Below, in pieces: positions 1-9,092 of a DNA stretch of 64,000 bases. Source of the stretch: an uncultured Phascolarctobacterium sp. (GTDB lineage Bacteria > Bacillota > Negativicutes > Acidaminococcales > Acidaminococcaceae); assembly GCA_900551745.1 (NCBI GenBank), contig URXA01000005.1, forward strand, positions 17,722 through 81,721, read 5' to 3'. Under the pieces are notes generated by a model. That model did no database searches, was not told the DNA's origin, and saw nothing but the letters and a program-made list of their open reading frames with translations. The position numbers and the translations under genes were made by a program. Numbering within the stretch: position 1 is the first letter of the stretch; every line of letters begins with the position of its first letter.

Positions 1-3000
1 AAGGCAAAATCCAATATACACCAAGTATAAGTCATATTTACACCGGCGTTATGACGGGCAATTTAGACAAAGATAAGGAAAACGGTTATAATAATGGCTA
101 CAATTTACAGTCTGATGGCAATGGAGGTTATTACTCTGCCGTCATGATACGTCCTGAAGTAACGGACAAAAGCGAAGACGCCGTGCTTGCTGCTATCAAT
201 ATGGCGGCCGGTAAAGATATAACGAGTATAGCTTTATCTAATACTAATATTATTGATATTTCCAAACTGAGCGCGCCTAACGGTAAAGTTTACTTTATTT
301 ATAATAATGGCGGCGGTACTTTAGATACCGGATACAGTGAAACTAACGTAAAATTCCAAGGGGAAAATCCTAACGCTGCCGGCGCTATTTATGCGGCAAA
401 TCCTGATGGCGATACCAAGAGTACCATAACAACCGCTTGGAATTTGGCTATTGACGCTCCTGACGATGGTTTTACAGCGGTTGAAGCAGGTAAAAACGGT
501 GAGATTTCTTTTAGTAAATCTTCAGGATCTCTTTCTATCGATGGCAATGGACATAAAATAAATGCAATCGTTGCCGGCGATGGCGGCGTAGTCAATATCG
601 GCAAGGATCATAATAACAGAGCTTTTTACGTTAATATTGATGCCGGCGATGGCAATGCTCTATACGCTAAGGATGGCGGTACGATTAATCTATTTAATCA
701 GTCCATGTATATAAATAATATGAAAGGCGATGTTGTTTCGGAGGGAACCGGCAAAATCGGTACTGTTTCATTAAAAGGCGGTACTTGGGACGGGAATCTG
801 AATGCGGAAACAACTGTTGATCTGTATGGAGAAACATGGAACGGTGACGCTCTTAATGAAACGGCAGTAATAATGTTAAATGGTGCGTCTGTGTGGAATG
901 GTACTATGAAAGATGGCGGTACGCTTGATTTGTCTATTTCGACATGGAACGATAGCAAAGTTGGCAATACTTCGATAAAAACACTTAATGGTGGCATGAT
1001 GCGCGGCTTACGCGGTATTATCAATAAGGCCAGCGGAGATTTGACTATTGAAAATTATACAGGCAACGCAGTTATCGGTTATACACATGAAAATGACGAT
1101 CCAAGTAAAATAAGCGGTCCGAATGTGAAGATAGAAAAGGCCGAATCAGGTTCCAGTATAGCTTTACGTACAGATTCCAGTGGGATTGATCTTGAAGATA
1201 AAAACGAAGTACAAAGCGTTTTTGACGCGCTGGCTAAAAAACTGACCTACACTGCCTATACGACAGGTGAGAAAAATCTGGATGGCTTTGTAGAAATTGC
1301 CGAAGGTTTGACGGCTGGTTCCAGAGCATACAGTATTTCAAAGCTTACGTTTGATCAAAATACAGGCGCAGCCAGTGCTTCCACTAATTTCGGCAAAGCT
1401 TTTAACTCGCCTATTACCGGTGATTTGGCGAAAGATACTGCTTATAAAGATATTGCTTCTGCTGATGGCAATACGACGACATATAAATTTACAAGTGATA
1501 CCTATATCAATAATACGATCAACATTGAAGGTGCAACAGCTGATCCGACCAATATGAAATATGGTATTACAGTAAATCCGGATGAGGGCAAGACCCTGGT
1601 TATGGATTTACAGGGCCATGACCTGACTGTCGAGAATAATATCGGACAGGGGCAGATGGCTCAGTCGACGACATCTATTATTTATGCACTGAATGATAAG
1701 TCCAATATTTATATTAAAAATCCCGGTAAAATAGATTTGAGTACCTTTACTGCAGGTTACTATGCCGGTGCTGTTGACGCAGGCAACAGATATGCTAAAT
1801 CTGATTCTGTTAGTCTGGTAGAAATTGATAATCAATCTGATTGGGATCATGCAGTGAAGATCCGCGGCGTTATGGGTATGGGCGGTGTCAGTGCAGGTAG
1901 TATCTTCAATGTTAACTGGACAGGGATTAAGGTCTTTAACCATGGCCATGTAGATATCAAGGGTTATGTTGATATGTATGCTTATGGTGCGTGGAATCTC
2001 AGTGCGTTAGGAGAAGACGGCTGGATCAATATCGGCGGCGGCAAGCTGACTTCTGAAAATTATACTTCAGTAGACGCGTACGGCGCAGGACAGATTTGGC
2101 TGAACACAGTTGATCGCAGCGGCGGAGCCACGATGGTAGCAGATACGAATGATTTGATCGTTGAAGGCAATATGAAAGGCAGCGGCCAGTGGGTAGGAGC
2201 CGGCAGCGGCGGCTTTATCAATGCTGCGTTCACTAACAGTGATTCTTATTTTGCCGGCATAGCCGATGCGGCAGGAGGCGAGATCAATATTGCACTGCAA
2301 AACGGAGCTACGTGGACAAATAGAGATGGCGGATTCAGTTATGGTTCTGGTATTTCTACCAACAGCAGTGCAAAGAGTGACGTAAATTATTTCTATGGCG
2401 GAAAAGATGAAGCCAGCCGTGGAATAATTCATCAAATGCAAGACGGAGATATGACGATAAAGAACTACAGCGGAAATACCATGATTTATTTTGACCGTGA
2501 TGAAGAAAAAGAAGGCAAAGTAAAAGGCGGCGATGTTATCATCGAAAATGCCGCTAAAGATTCTGTTATCACGATGAGGACAGACAGCAGCGGTATTGAT
2601 GTAAATAATACCGACAGCGTAAACGCTATCTTGAACGAAGTGGCAGGGAAACTGTTCTATAACGGCTATACCGAAGGAGAGAGAAACCTGTCTGGTTATG
2701 CGGAAATAGCCGAAGGTCTGACGTCGTCGACAGTAGCGAAAAAAGCAGACATCATATTTGATGACAACAGTGGAGCAGGGCGCGTAACCAAAGAACCTTT
2801 GGGACAGACAACCGTGCAGTTTACCAATTCCATTACCGGTGTACCGGCAGATGATTTAGAATACAAAAAAGCCGGCGTTATTCAAGACGGCAAATATGTA
2901 TTCAGCGAAACAACTGGCATCAAGGTTGGCAGCGATTCGGCTAAAGCTGGTAGTAGTGGCAGTCTGCGGGCGGCTATAGCTGTGTATACTGGTTATAAAT

Positions 3001-5351
3001 ATGGTGTAGATCCTTCTGATTATGAACATATCAATGCAACTGTTGATGCTGAAAAAGGTTTAAAAATTACCAATGATTCTGATCAAAGCTATGCGGCCGG
3101 TATTTACAGCGGCAATGGCACGCAGTTTACTGTTAACGGCGACGTCGATATCGATTTTAACTATGCTGTGCAGGAAGGTTCTTACGGCAGTAACGTAGGT
3201 TTTTACGGCATCAAGCAGGAGTGTCAAAACAATGGCAGCTATAAAGGCGGGCAGGCAATCACTACTATCAATGGCGATTTAACCATTAATATTGATAGGC
3301 AGAATGATCTGAGCGCAAACTATTATCAAGCTAGCCCGCGTTATGAGTCGGTTGCAGGCATAGTGAATAACGAAGCAGACGGCAGTATTGTCAATGTCAA
3401 CGGCATGGTTGATATGAATATTGCTGGCAGCGGCGTCATCGTAGACAGCTGGTATGATTCTAATAACGAAGTCAATATCAAAGGCGGCCGTATCGTTATC
3501 AATAATGATGGCAATCTGGCTTTAGGCAATAACCACGCTCTTACCGCATACAGCGGCACAATCAACATGGGCATGGCTATGGACGCCGTTGAAACACAGG
3601 CTGAAGGCGAAGCAGCTTTGCAGCCCGGCAGCAGCCTGGTAGAAATAGAAGGCAACGTATTTACCCTTAAAAACAATAATCCAAGCGATGCGGTTGGATA
3701 TGGTTACAATGCCTTTGACGGTACCATCAACCTGGCACTGGCTACGGAAAATTCCTATTGGAAGGGAGTAGCTGATAATGCCGGTGCGGATAAACTTGGT
3801 ACGTTTAATCTGTATCTGCAAAACGGTGCGGCATGGTTCCATGAAGAACAAGGAACAACTTATGACCAATCTGCTAGTTATACCGAAGCGCTTAAAGGCG
3901 TGTTTGACGGCGTAAGCCATGTGAGCAACTTCTATGGCGGTGCAGACGACAGTAAAGCCGGCGTAATTTTCCAAAACAGCGATTACGGCATTGAAATTGA
4001 TAATTACAGCGGCAACACCTATGTAGTATATGGACATAACAGTGCTGATCCTGCGCAGATCATCGGCGGTGATTTGACAATTAAATCTGCGGCTGAAGAC
4101 TCCGTAATTACTGTAACCACCGACAGAAACGGCATCGACGTAGATAATATTGAACAAGTAGCCGACGTATTCGGTTCTTTAGCAGAAAAACTTATTTACG
4201 AAGGAGCCATCGTTGGTGAAGGTGAAGAAGCAAAAGCAGAAAACAACCTTGAAGGCAAGCTGACCATCAGCGAAGGTCTGACCGGAGCAAGTCTGTCGTA
4301 TAAAGTAGGCAATATCGTATTTGATGAAACTACCGGCAAAGGCAGCATGGATGAAATCTTCGGCGTACAGGACGGAAACAGCGATCCTAACCAACCGACG
4401 GATCCAAGCATCGAAGTGGGCAAATATGAAACGCTGATCATGAGCGGTGCAAAATCTGCAATGGCATCGGCAGCGCTGATGTGGAGAAACGGGCTGGGAG
4501 ATTTGGATAAACGCCTTGGCGACTTAAGACTTGGCAGTGAAGATAATGGAGTCTGGGTCAACGTCTACGGCGGCAACTCTAAATATGACGGACAGAATAC
4601 TGAATACAGTACCAGTTACAAATCCTACCAGTTAGGCTACGACTTCGACCTTGGCAGCGGCTGGAAAGCAGGCGCAGCAGTAAGCTACACTGACGGGGAT
4701 GCGGACTATATCCTCGGAGGCGAAGGAGAGCTGAAGAATACCAGTGTCAGCCTGTATGGAACATGGCTGGGAACAAAGGGTCATTACGCCGACATAGTAG
4801 TAAAAGGCGGACAGGTAGAAAATGACTTCAGCGTTTATAACGAAATGGGCCATAAGGTAGAAGGAGACTACAAGACCAAAGGTTATTCGGTAAGTGCTGA
4901 ATATGGAAGGACGCTGGAAACCGGTAACGGTTGGTATGTAGAACCGCAGGCACAGTTGACATGGGGCAAGCTGAAGAGCAAGGCGTACAGTGCAGCAAGT
5001 GACGTTAAAGACGGAGCGGGCAACTACCGGAACATGGATATCAGCCAGGATGGCTTTGACAGCCTGATAGGCAGATTGGGAGTAAAAGTAGGAAGGGGAA
5101 CGAGTGATGCGAATATGTACTTCAAAGCATCGCTGGCTCATGAATTCAAGGGTGACTTTACAAGCAGCTTCGTAGCAGAAGAAGCAAAACGTACAGGAAT
5201 AGACCTTGGAGGAACATGGGCGATCCTGACGCTGGGAGGAAGTAAGAAGGTAAGTGAAAACAGTTATTTGTATGGCAGCATAGAAAAGAGCATCGGCGGT
5301 GACGCTGTGAATGACTGGCGTGCAGATCTTGGTATGCGCTGGACCTTCTAA
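1..5351 (+). CDS. Autotransporter (type Va), 5'-truncated
   Basis: A large surface or secreted autotransporter; 1782 codons are visible. The reading frame (codons from base 3) has no stop before the first ATG at 51 and no ribosome binding site stands in front of that ATG, so the gene starts upstream of the window and its signal peptide is missing. The passenger is Gly/Asn/Asp-rich with short beta-strand-like repeats, as in beta-helix passengers. Counting from the Met at 51, a ~120-residue module recurs at about residues 322, 791 and 1304; each copy runs from a GxI/NYxGN motif through an SGID-like motif (NGID in copy 3) to an AEGLT/SEGLT motif. Residues from about 1456 to the end form an autotransporter beta-barrel with alternating aromatic strands and a C-terminal Phe after RWT, the usual outer-membrane assembly signal. 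This implies a diderm host. The passenger's ligand or activity is unknown. Confidence 0.9.
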   Translation, partial: GKIQYTPSISHIYTGVMTGNLDKDKENGYNNGYNLQSDGNGGYYSAVMIRPEVTDKSEDAVLAAINMAAGKDITSIALSNTNIIDISKLSAPNGKVYFIYNNGGGTLDTGYSETNVKFQGENPNAAGAIYAANPDGDTKSTITTAWNLAIDAPDDGFTAVEAGKNGEISFSKSSGSLSIDGNGHKINAIVAGDGGVVNIGKDHNNRAFYVNIDAGDGNALYAKDGGTINLFNQSMYINNMKGDVVSEGTGKIGTVSLKGGTWDGNLNAETTVDLYGETWNGDALNETAVIMLNGASVWNGTMKDGGTLDLSISTWNDSKVGNTSIKTLNGGMMRGLRGIINKASGDLTIENYTGNAVIGYTHENDDPSKISGPNVKIEKAESGSSIALRTDSSGIDLEDKNEVQSVFDALAKKLTYTAYTTGEKNLDGFVEIAEGLTAGSRAYSISKLTFDQNTGAASASTNFGKAFNSPITGDLAKDTAYKDIASADGNTTTYKFTSDTYINNTINIEGATADPTNMKYGITVNPDEGKTLVMDLQGHDLTVENNIGQGQMAQSTTSIIYALNDKSNIYIKNPGKIDLSTFTAGYYAGAVDAGNRYAKSDSVSLVEIDNQSDWDHAVKIRGVMGMGGVSAGSIFNVNWTGIKVFNHGHVDIKGYVDMYAYGAWNLSALGEDGWINIGGGKLTSENYTSVDAYGAGQIWLNTVDRSGGATMVADTNDLIVEGNMKGSGQWVGAGSGGFINAAFTNSDSYFAGIADAAGGEINIALQNGATWTNRDGGFSYGSGISTNSSAKSDVNYFYGGKDEASRGIIHQMQDGDMTIKNYSGNTMIYFDRDEEKEGKVKGGDVIIENAAKDSVITMRTDSSGIDVNNTDSVNAILNEVAGKLFYNGYTEGERNLSGYAEIAEGLTSSTVAKKADIIFDDNSGAGRVTKEPLGQTTVQFTNSITGVPADDLEYKKAGVIQDGKYVFSETTGIKVGSDSAKAGSSGSLRAAIAVYTGYKYGVDPSDYEHINATVDAEKGLKITNDSDQSYAAGIYSGNGTQFTVNGDVDIDFNYAVQEGSYGSNVGFYGIKQECQNNGSYKGGQAITTINGDLTINIDRQNDLSANYYQASPRYESVAGIVNNEADGSIVNVNGMVDMNIAGSGVIVDSWYDSNNEVNIKGGRIVINNDGNLALGNNHALTAYSGTINMGMAMDAVETQAEGEAALQPGSSLVEIEGNVFTLKNNNPSDAVGYGYNAFDGTINLALATENSYWKGVADNAGADKLGTFNLYLQNGAAWFHEEQGTTYDQSASYTEALKGVFDGVSHVSNFYGGADDSKAGVIFQNSDYGIEIDNYSGNTYVVYGHNSADPAQIIGGDLTIKSAAEDSVITVTTDRNGIDVDNIEQVADVFGSLAEKLIYEGAIVGEGEEAKAENNLEGKLTISEGLTGASLSYKVGNIVFDETTGKGSMDEIFGVQDGNSDPNQPTDPSIEVGKYETLIMSGAKSAMASAALMWRNGLGDLDKRLGDLRLGSEDNGVWVNVYGGNSKYDGQNTEYSTSYKSYQLGYDFDLGSGWKAGAAVSYTDGDADYILGGEGELKNTSVSLYGTWLGTKGHYADIVVKGGQVENDFSVYNEMGHKVEGDYKTKGYSVSAEYGRTLETGNGWYVEPQAQLTWGKLKSKAYSAASDVKDGAGNYRNMDISQDGFDSLIGRLGVKVGRGTSDANMYFKASLAHEFKGDFTSSFVAEEAKRTGIDLGGTWAILTLGGSKKVSENSYLYGSIEKSIGGDAVNDWRADLGMRWTF
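1014..1380 (+). repeat. Passenger module copy 1
   Basis: First of three diverged copies of a ~120-residue unit in the autotransporter passenger. It shows NYTGN near its start, TDSSGID in the middle and EIAEGLT near the end. The similarity is at protein level; the DNA copies have drifted. Confidence 0.75.
2421..2790 (+). repeat. Passenger module copy 2
   Basis: Second copy of the module: NYSGN, TDSSGID and EIAEGLT occur in the same order and spacing as in copy 1. It is preceded by FYGGKDEASRG, which resembles the FYGGADDSKAG before copy 3. Confidence 0.75.
3960..4350 (+). repeat. Passenger module copy 3
   Basis: Third copy of the module: NYSGN, TDRNGID and ISEGLT in order, directly before a Pro/Asp-rich linker and the beta-barrel. 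It carries a short Glu/Gly/Ala-rich insertion that the other two copies lack. Confidence 0.75.
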
Positions 5352-5387
5352 AGCAATTCGAATAAAATAATAAAGTAATAAGAATTT

Positions 5388-5422
5388 TTGGCCTTCATAA
5401 CACTAACAGTTATGAAGGCCAA
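5388..5422 (+). terminator. Hairpin terminator after the autotransporter
   Basis: A 14-bp perfect stem (5388-5401 with 5409-5422) around a 7-nt loop, 37 bases after the stop codon. The following T run is short. Confidence 0.75.
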
Positions 5423-5500
5423 TTTCTCGATAATATATTAAAAATAAGTTATTGCTAATTGTTTAAACTTTATATTTGTGTTATCTTTAAATAATGAATA

Positions 5501-6478
5501 ATGGTGGTGCCAGATTTGAAACATTTATTTAATTATTGTGCCGTACCTTGGTATGAAAAAGAATTACAGGAAAAGAATCTTTTGCTGGAAGATTATGTGC
5601 GGCAGCATAATCTTAATGGAATAGAACGGCTGATTTATCAGAATGAGGTTATGGAAAAATCTTACAGAGAGATCGTCACCGGAGTCCATTTGGCGTATTG
5701 GCCTTATTGGCTTGATTTTTGGCTTCAGGATCATGAAAGAATGAGTCTGCAGTTCAGAGATAAAAAGGAACTGAAAAATGGTTATGCAGGTGCTGATAAT
5801 ATTGAGGCCTGGCTGGAATTGATTAAACAAAATATTGAAAGCGCGTTGTTGGAAAAACCGGAATATTTGGTGTGGCATGTTGCGGACTGTAATCGTCACG
5901 AGCCGTATACATATAAATTTCATTATACCGATTCAGAAGTAGTAGAGGCTGCCGCAGATGTTTTTAACGAAATAAGCGGTAATATCCCGGAGGATGTTGT
6001 AGTGTTGTTTGAAAATTTATGGTGGCCTGGTTTACGTTTACGTGATAATAAAGTTACTGAATTATTTTTTAACAGGATAAATAGGAAACAGGTCGGGATT
6101 ATTTTAGATACTGGTCACCTGCTCAATACAGAGGATAATTTGGCTAATGAGAATGATGCAATTGATTTTATATGCCACACGGTAAAGAGTTTTGGTGAAC
6201 TTAAAAATCTTATCAAAGGCTTACATTTAAGCTGCTCACTTTCGGCTGACTACAGAAGATCGTTCCCGAAAATTGTTCCCAAAGAAAATAATTTCAGTAC
6301 GTTGTTTGAACATATGAATAAGATTGATCAGCATAAACCTTTTACTAACAGAAGGGTTTTGGAGATACTGGAGTTAACCGATCCTGAATATGTTGTACAT
6401 GAATTGGCTTATGATACCTTCGATGATTTGGATGGTGTTTTAAATACTCAGCTTAAAGCTTGTAATATATTGCGTTAA
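5501..6478 (+). CDS. TIM-barrel protein, xylose isomerase-like (tentative)
   Basis: A 325-residue soluble protein with no signal peptide or membrane segment. Blocks such as VVVLFENLWWPGL, GIILDTGHLLNT and IKGLHLSCS resemble the metal-binding strand ends (Glu, Asp/His, His) of the sugar isomerase/AP endonuclease family 2 TIM barrel, but a substrate cannot be assigned. The start is uncertain: the ATG at 5501 has no good Shine-Dalgarno sequence, and GTG codons just inside are possible. The gene stands alone between the autotransporter terminator and the MerR gene. About 100 bases separate it from the next start and no strong terminator is visible there. I do not recognise a specific enzyme. Confidence 0.55.
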   Translation: MVVPDLKHLFNYCAVPWYEKELQEKNLLLEDYVRQHNLNGIERLIYQNEVMEKSYREIVTGVHLAYWPYWLDFWLQDHERMSLQFRDKKELKNGYAGADNIEAWLELIKQNIESALLEKPEYLVWHVADCNRHEPYTYKFHYTDSEVVEAAADVFNEISGNIPEDVVVLFENLWWPGLRLRDNKVTELFFNRINRKQVGIILDTGHLLNTEDNLANENDAIDFICHTVKSFGELKNLIKGLHLSCSLSADYRRSFPKIVPKENNFSTLFEHMNKIDQHKPFTNRRVLEILELTDPEYVVHELAYDTFDDLDGVLNTQLKACNILR

Positions 6479-6535
6479 GATAAAATACAATATTGAAATT
6501 TATTTATAAAAATATGACTATAAAAATAAAAAAAC

Positions 6536-6571
6536 TGTATTGTTACAATACACCCTAAACTATTATATAAT
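6536..6571 (+). promoter_or_regulatory. merR promoter with operator over the -35 box
   Basis: A perfect 8-bp inverted repeat around one central base (TGTATTGT-T-ACAATACA, 6536-6552) covers the -35 box TTACAA (6543-6548). A 17-bp spacer follows, then the -10 box TATAAT (6566-6571). An operator on the -35 of a normally spaced promoter suggests that the MerR-type protein represses its own gene. Confidence 0.7.
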
Positions 6572-6598
6572 ATAAAAAAATGGGGTGAGGTGGTCTTG

Positions 6599-7429
6599 AT
6601 GAGCACTTATATTTCTATAAGCGAAATGGCGAAACTGCACGGAATTACCAGACAGACCCTTATTCATTACGATAATATCGATTTATTTAAGCCGGCCAAG
6701 GTAGATACCAATGGTTACCGTTATTATTGTAAACACCAGATACCATATTTACGCGAGATTTGTTTCCTTAAATCGTTGGGAATTAGTTTGAAAGATATCC
6801 AACAGCATTTTCAGGAACGGACGCCGGAAAACGAAATGTATCTTTTGGAGAAACAAAAACAGTATATTATGAATCAAATTGCTAAGCTCAATACTTTGCG
6901 CGAATACCTCAATCAAAGGATCGATCTGTATGAAGAAGCCGTAGATGCAGGGATGATGAGGATGTCACTGCCTTTTGTGCGCTATATAGATGCACGTCAG
7001 GCGATTTTTAAAGAGTGGCTGCAGCCTATTGATAAAGATAATCTGCACACGACTTTAATGGGTTTGTGGCAGCGTATTTTTGAACGTGAAATGGTTCCGT
7101 CAGGCGGGTTTGGTTCTATCATCAAAAAGTCTGGTGTGGAAAAAAACGAGTGGCTGCAGGGAGCCGGGTCCTGTATATTTTTACCGGTATGGAACAAGGA
7201 GCACGAAAATACACTTACGATCCCGGCCGGAGAATATGTGTGCATGTATAAGTATGGTATGCCTTATGATACTGAGCATCTGGAAAAGCTGATGCAGTGG
7301 CTGGCTAAAAATAATTATGAACTGACAGGTGATATCATCGACGTGTGTCTGCTTGATACTACCTTTTATAAGCAGGAAACAGGCGTAGATTTCTGTATGC
7401 TGCAGGCTCCTGTTACCTTAAAAAAATAA
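6599..7429 (+). CDS. MerR-family regulator with C-terminal effector domain
   Basis: A 276-residue regulator. Residues 1-70 are a MerR winged helix: ISISEMAKLHGITRQTL, then LIHYDNIDLF, then NGYRYY, then the LGISLKDIQ helix. A coiled-coil dimerisation helix follows to about residue 115. The C-terminal ~150 residues look like a GyrI/BmrR-type small-molecule binding domain. I chose the ATG at 6599 over an upstream GTG at 6590 because a GGGGTGAGG ribosome binding site sits 8 bases before it. It lies directly upstream of the phenolic-acid decarboxylase operon, whose promoter has the 19-bp spacer used by MerR activators. A similar half site occurs in its own promoter, so it most likely controls both. 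The inducer is inferred to be a phenolic acid or related aromatic compound. Confidence 0.85.
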   Translation: MSTYISISEMAKLHGITRQTLIHYDNIDLFKPAKVDTNGYRYYCKHQIPYLREICFLKSLGISLKDIQQHFQERTPENEMYLLEKQKQYIMNQIAKLNTLREYLNQRIDLYEEAVDAGMMRMSLPFVRYIDARQAIFKEWLQPIDKDNLHTTLMGLWQRIFEREMVPSGGFGSIIKKSGVEKNEWLQGAGSCIFLPVWNKEHENTLTIPAGEYVCMYKYGMPYDTEHLEKLMQWLAKNNYELTGDIIDVCLLDTTFYKQETGVDFCMLQAPVTLKK

Positions 7430-7452
7430 ATAAAAATTTTTTAAAAAACCTC

Positions 7453-7483
7453 TTGACTGTATTGTTACACCACAATCTATTAT
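7453..7483 (+). promoter_or_regulatory. MerR-type promoter of the decarboxylase operon
   Basis: -35 TTGACT (7453-7458), a 19-bp spacer, -10 TATTAT (7478-7483). An ATTGT-N6-ACAAT dyad (7461-7476) is centred in the spacer, where MerR-family activators bind and distort DNA to realign the two boxes. A larger imperfect dyad (7463-7476 with 7487-7500, 12 of 14 matching) overlaps the -10 and probable transcription start. Confidence 0.75.
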
Positions 7484-7528
7484 CAAATTGTGAGGTAACA
7501 CTCAACAAAAAGTCAGGAGGTTATTTTT

Positions 7529-9013
7529 ATGACTAAAGAAGTTATTGATTTAAGATCTGCATTGGAATTGCTGGAAAGCATTCCCGGACAAATGGTACGT
7601 ACTGATGTAGAGGTTGATCCTTCAGCAGAACTGGCTGGCGTTTATCGTTATGTGGGTGCAGGCGGCACTGTTGCCCGTCCTACTAAAATAGGCCCGGCTA
7701 TGACTTTTGAAAATGTGAAAGGACACCCAGGCGCAAAAGTTGTTATCGGTTTATTAGCCAGCCGTAAACGTGTAGGCTATCTTTTGAATAGTAAACTTGA
7801 AAAATTAGGCTTTATGATGCGTGACGCTGTAAAAAATGCTATTGCCCCGATAGTTGTTGATAAAGCGAAAGCCCAATGTCAGGAAGTCGTGCATCTGGCT
7901 ACTGACGAAGGCTTTGATATCCGTAAATTGATCCCGGCTCCTACCAATACTCCGGAAGATGCAGGACCGTATGTAACTTTGGGTATGTGCTATGCTTCCG
8001 ATGTTGAAACCGGCGAATCTGACGTTACGATCCACAGACTTTGCCTGCAGAGCAAGGACGAAATTTCTATGTTTTTCACGCCGGGAGCCCGTCATTTGGG
8101 CGCTTTTCGTGAAAAGGCCGAGGCTTTGGGAAAACCGCTGCCGATTTCCATCAGTATCGGTGTCGATCCGGCTATTGAGATCGCTTCCTGCTTTGAGCCG
8201 CCGACAACTCCGCTTGGCTTCAATGAATTATCTATTGCCGGAGCAATCCGCGGTAAGGCTGTTGAATTAGCTCCCTGTGTGACTATAGATGAAAAATGTA
8301 TCGCCAACGCCGAATACGTCATTGAAGGCGAGCTTTTGGTAGGCGCGCGCGTCCGCGAGGACCAGAATTCCAATACCGGTAAAGCGATGCCGGAATTCCC
8401 CGGTTATACCGGGCCTGCCAATGCAGAATTACCGGTTATCAAAGTGAAAGCTGTTACTCACAGAGTAAATCCGATTATGCAAACCTGCATTGGCCCTTCC
8501 GAAGAGCATGTCAGTATGGCCGGTATCCCGACTGAGGCGTCGATCCTTGATATGGTGGAAAGAGCTATGCCGGGTCGTGTACAAAATGTTTATGCACATT
8601 CCTCCGGTGGTGGTAAATTCATTGCCGTTATCCAGTTCAAAAAGACCGTTCCCAGTGACGAGGGCCGTCAGCGCCAGGCTGCGCTGCTTGCTTTCTCTGC
8701 TTTCCCGGAATTGAAGCAGGTGATTTTAGTTGATGAGGATGTAGATATTTTTGATACTAACGATGTTCTGTGGGCGATGACTACCAGAATGCAGGCCGAT
8801 GTCGATATCGTAACAATCCCCGGCGTACGCTGCCATCCGCTTGATCCGTCTAATGATCCTGCCTGCAGCTGGTCGATCCGCGATCATGGTATTGCCTGCA
8901 AAACTATTTATGACGCGACAGTTCCGTTTAATCAGAAAGCAAGATTCCAACGCGCAAAATTTATGGAAGTCGACGTAAAAAAATTCTTGCCTGATTTTAT
9001 CGTACAGGACTGA
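7529..9013 (+). CDS. UbiD-family phenolic acid decarboxylase, gallate decarboxylase (LpdC)-like
   Basis: A 494-residue cytoplasmic decarboxylase of the UbiD family, which uses prenylated FMN for reversible non-oxidative decarboxylation of aromatic or unsaturated acids. Segments such as APTNTPEDAGPYVTLG, PEFPGYTGPAN, CIGPSEEHVSMAGIPTEA and VILVDEDVDIFD match, from memory, the gallate/protocatechuate decarboxylase branch represented by Lactobacillus plantarum LpdC rather than quinone-pathway UbiD. Length is usual for that branch. A clear AGGAGG site precedes the ATG. It is the first gene of an operon with a transporter, UbiX and an LpdD-like protein, behind a MerR-type promoter. The exact substrate (gallate, protocatechuate or another hydroxybenzoate) is inferred, not shown. 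Confidence 0.88.
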   Translation: MTKEVIDLRSALELLESIPGQMVRTDVEVDPSAELAGVYRYVGAGGTVARPTKIGPAMTFENVKGHPGAKVVIGLLASRKRVGYLLNSKLEKLGFMMRDAVKNAIAPIVVDKAKAQCQEVVHLATDEGFDIRKLIPAPTNTPEDAGPYVTLGMCYASDVETGESDVTIHRLCLQSKDEISMFFTPGARHLGAFREKAEALGKPLPISISIGVDPAIEIASCFEPPTTPLGFNELSIAGAIRGKAVELAPCVTIDEKCIANAEYVIEGELLVGARVREDQNSNTGKAMPEFPGYTGPANAELPVIKVKAVTHRVNPIMQTCIGPSEEHVSMAGIPTEASILDMVERAMPGRVQNVYAHSSGGGKFIAVIQFKKTVPSDEGRQRQAALLAFSAFPELKQVILVDEDVDIFDTNDVLWAMTTRMQADVDIVTIPGVRCHPLDPSNDPACSWSIRDHGIACKTIYDATVPFNQKARFQRAKFMEVDVKKFLPDFIVQD

Positions 9014-9092
9014 ATGAGTCAGGTGGTTAAGGCGTTTTAAACTCCTTAACCACATTATCTGGCTTTGATTGGATATTTTAAGGAGGACAATT

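Noticed and set aside
389..5141. Long antisense and alternative-frame ORFs across the autotransporter
   Set aside because: They have no ribosome binding sites, show low-complexity composition caused by the repetitive Gly/Asn codons on the other strand, and match no protein pattern.
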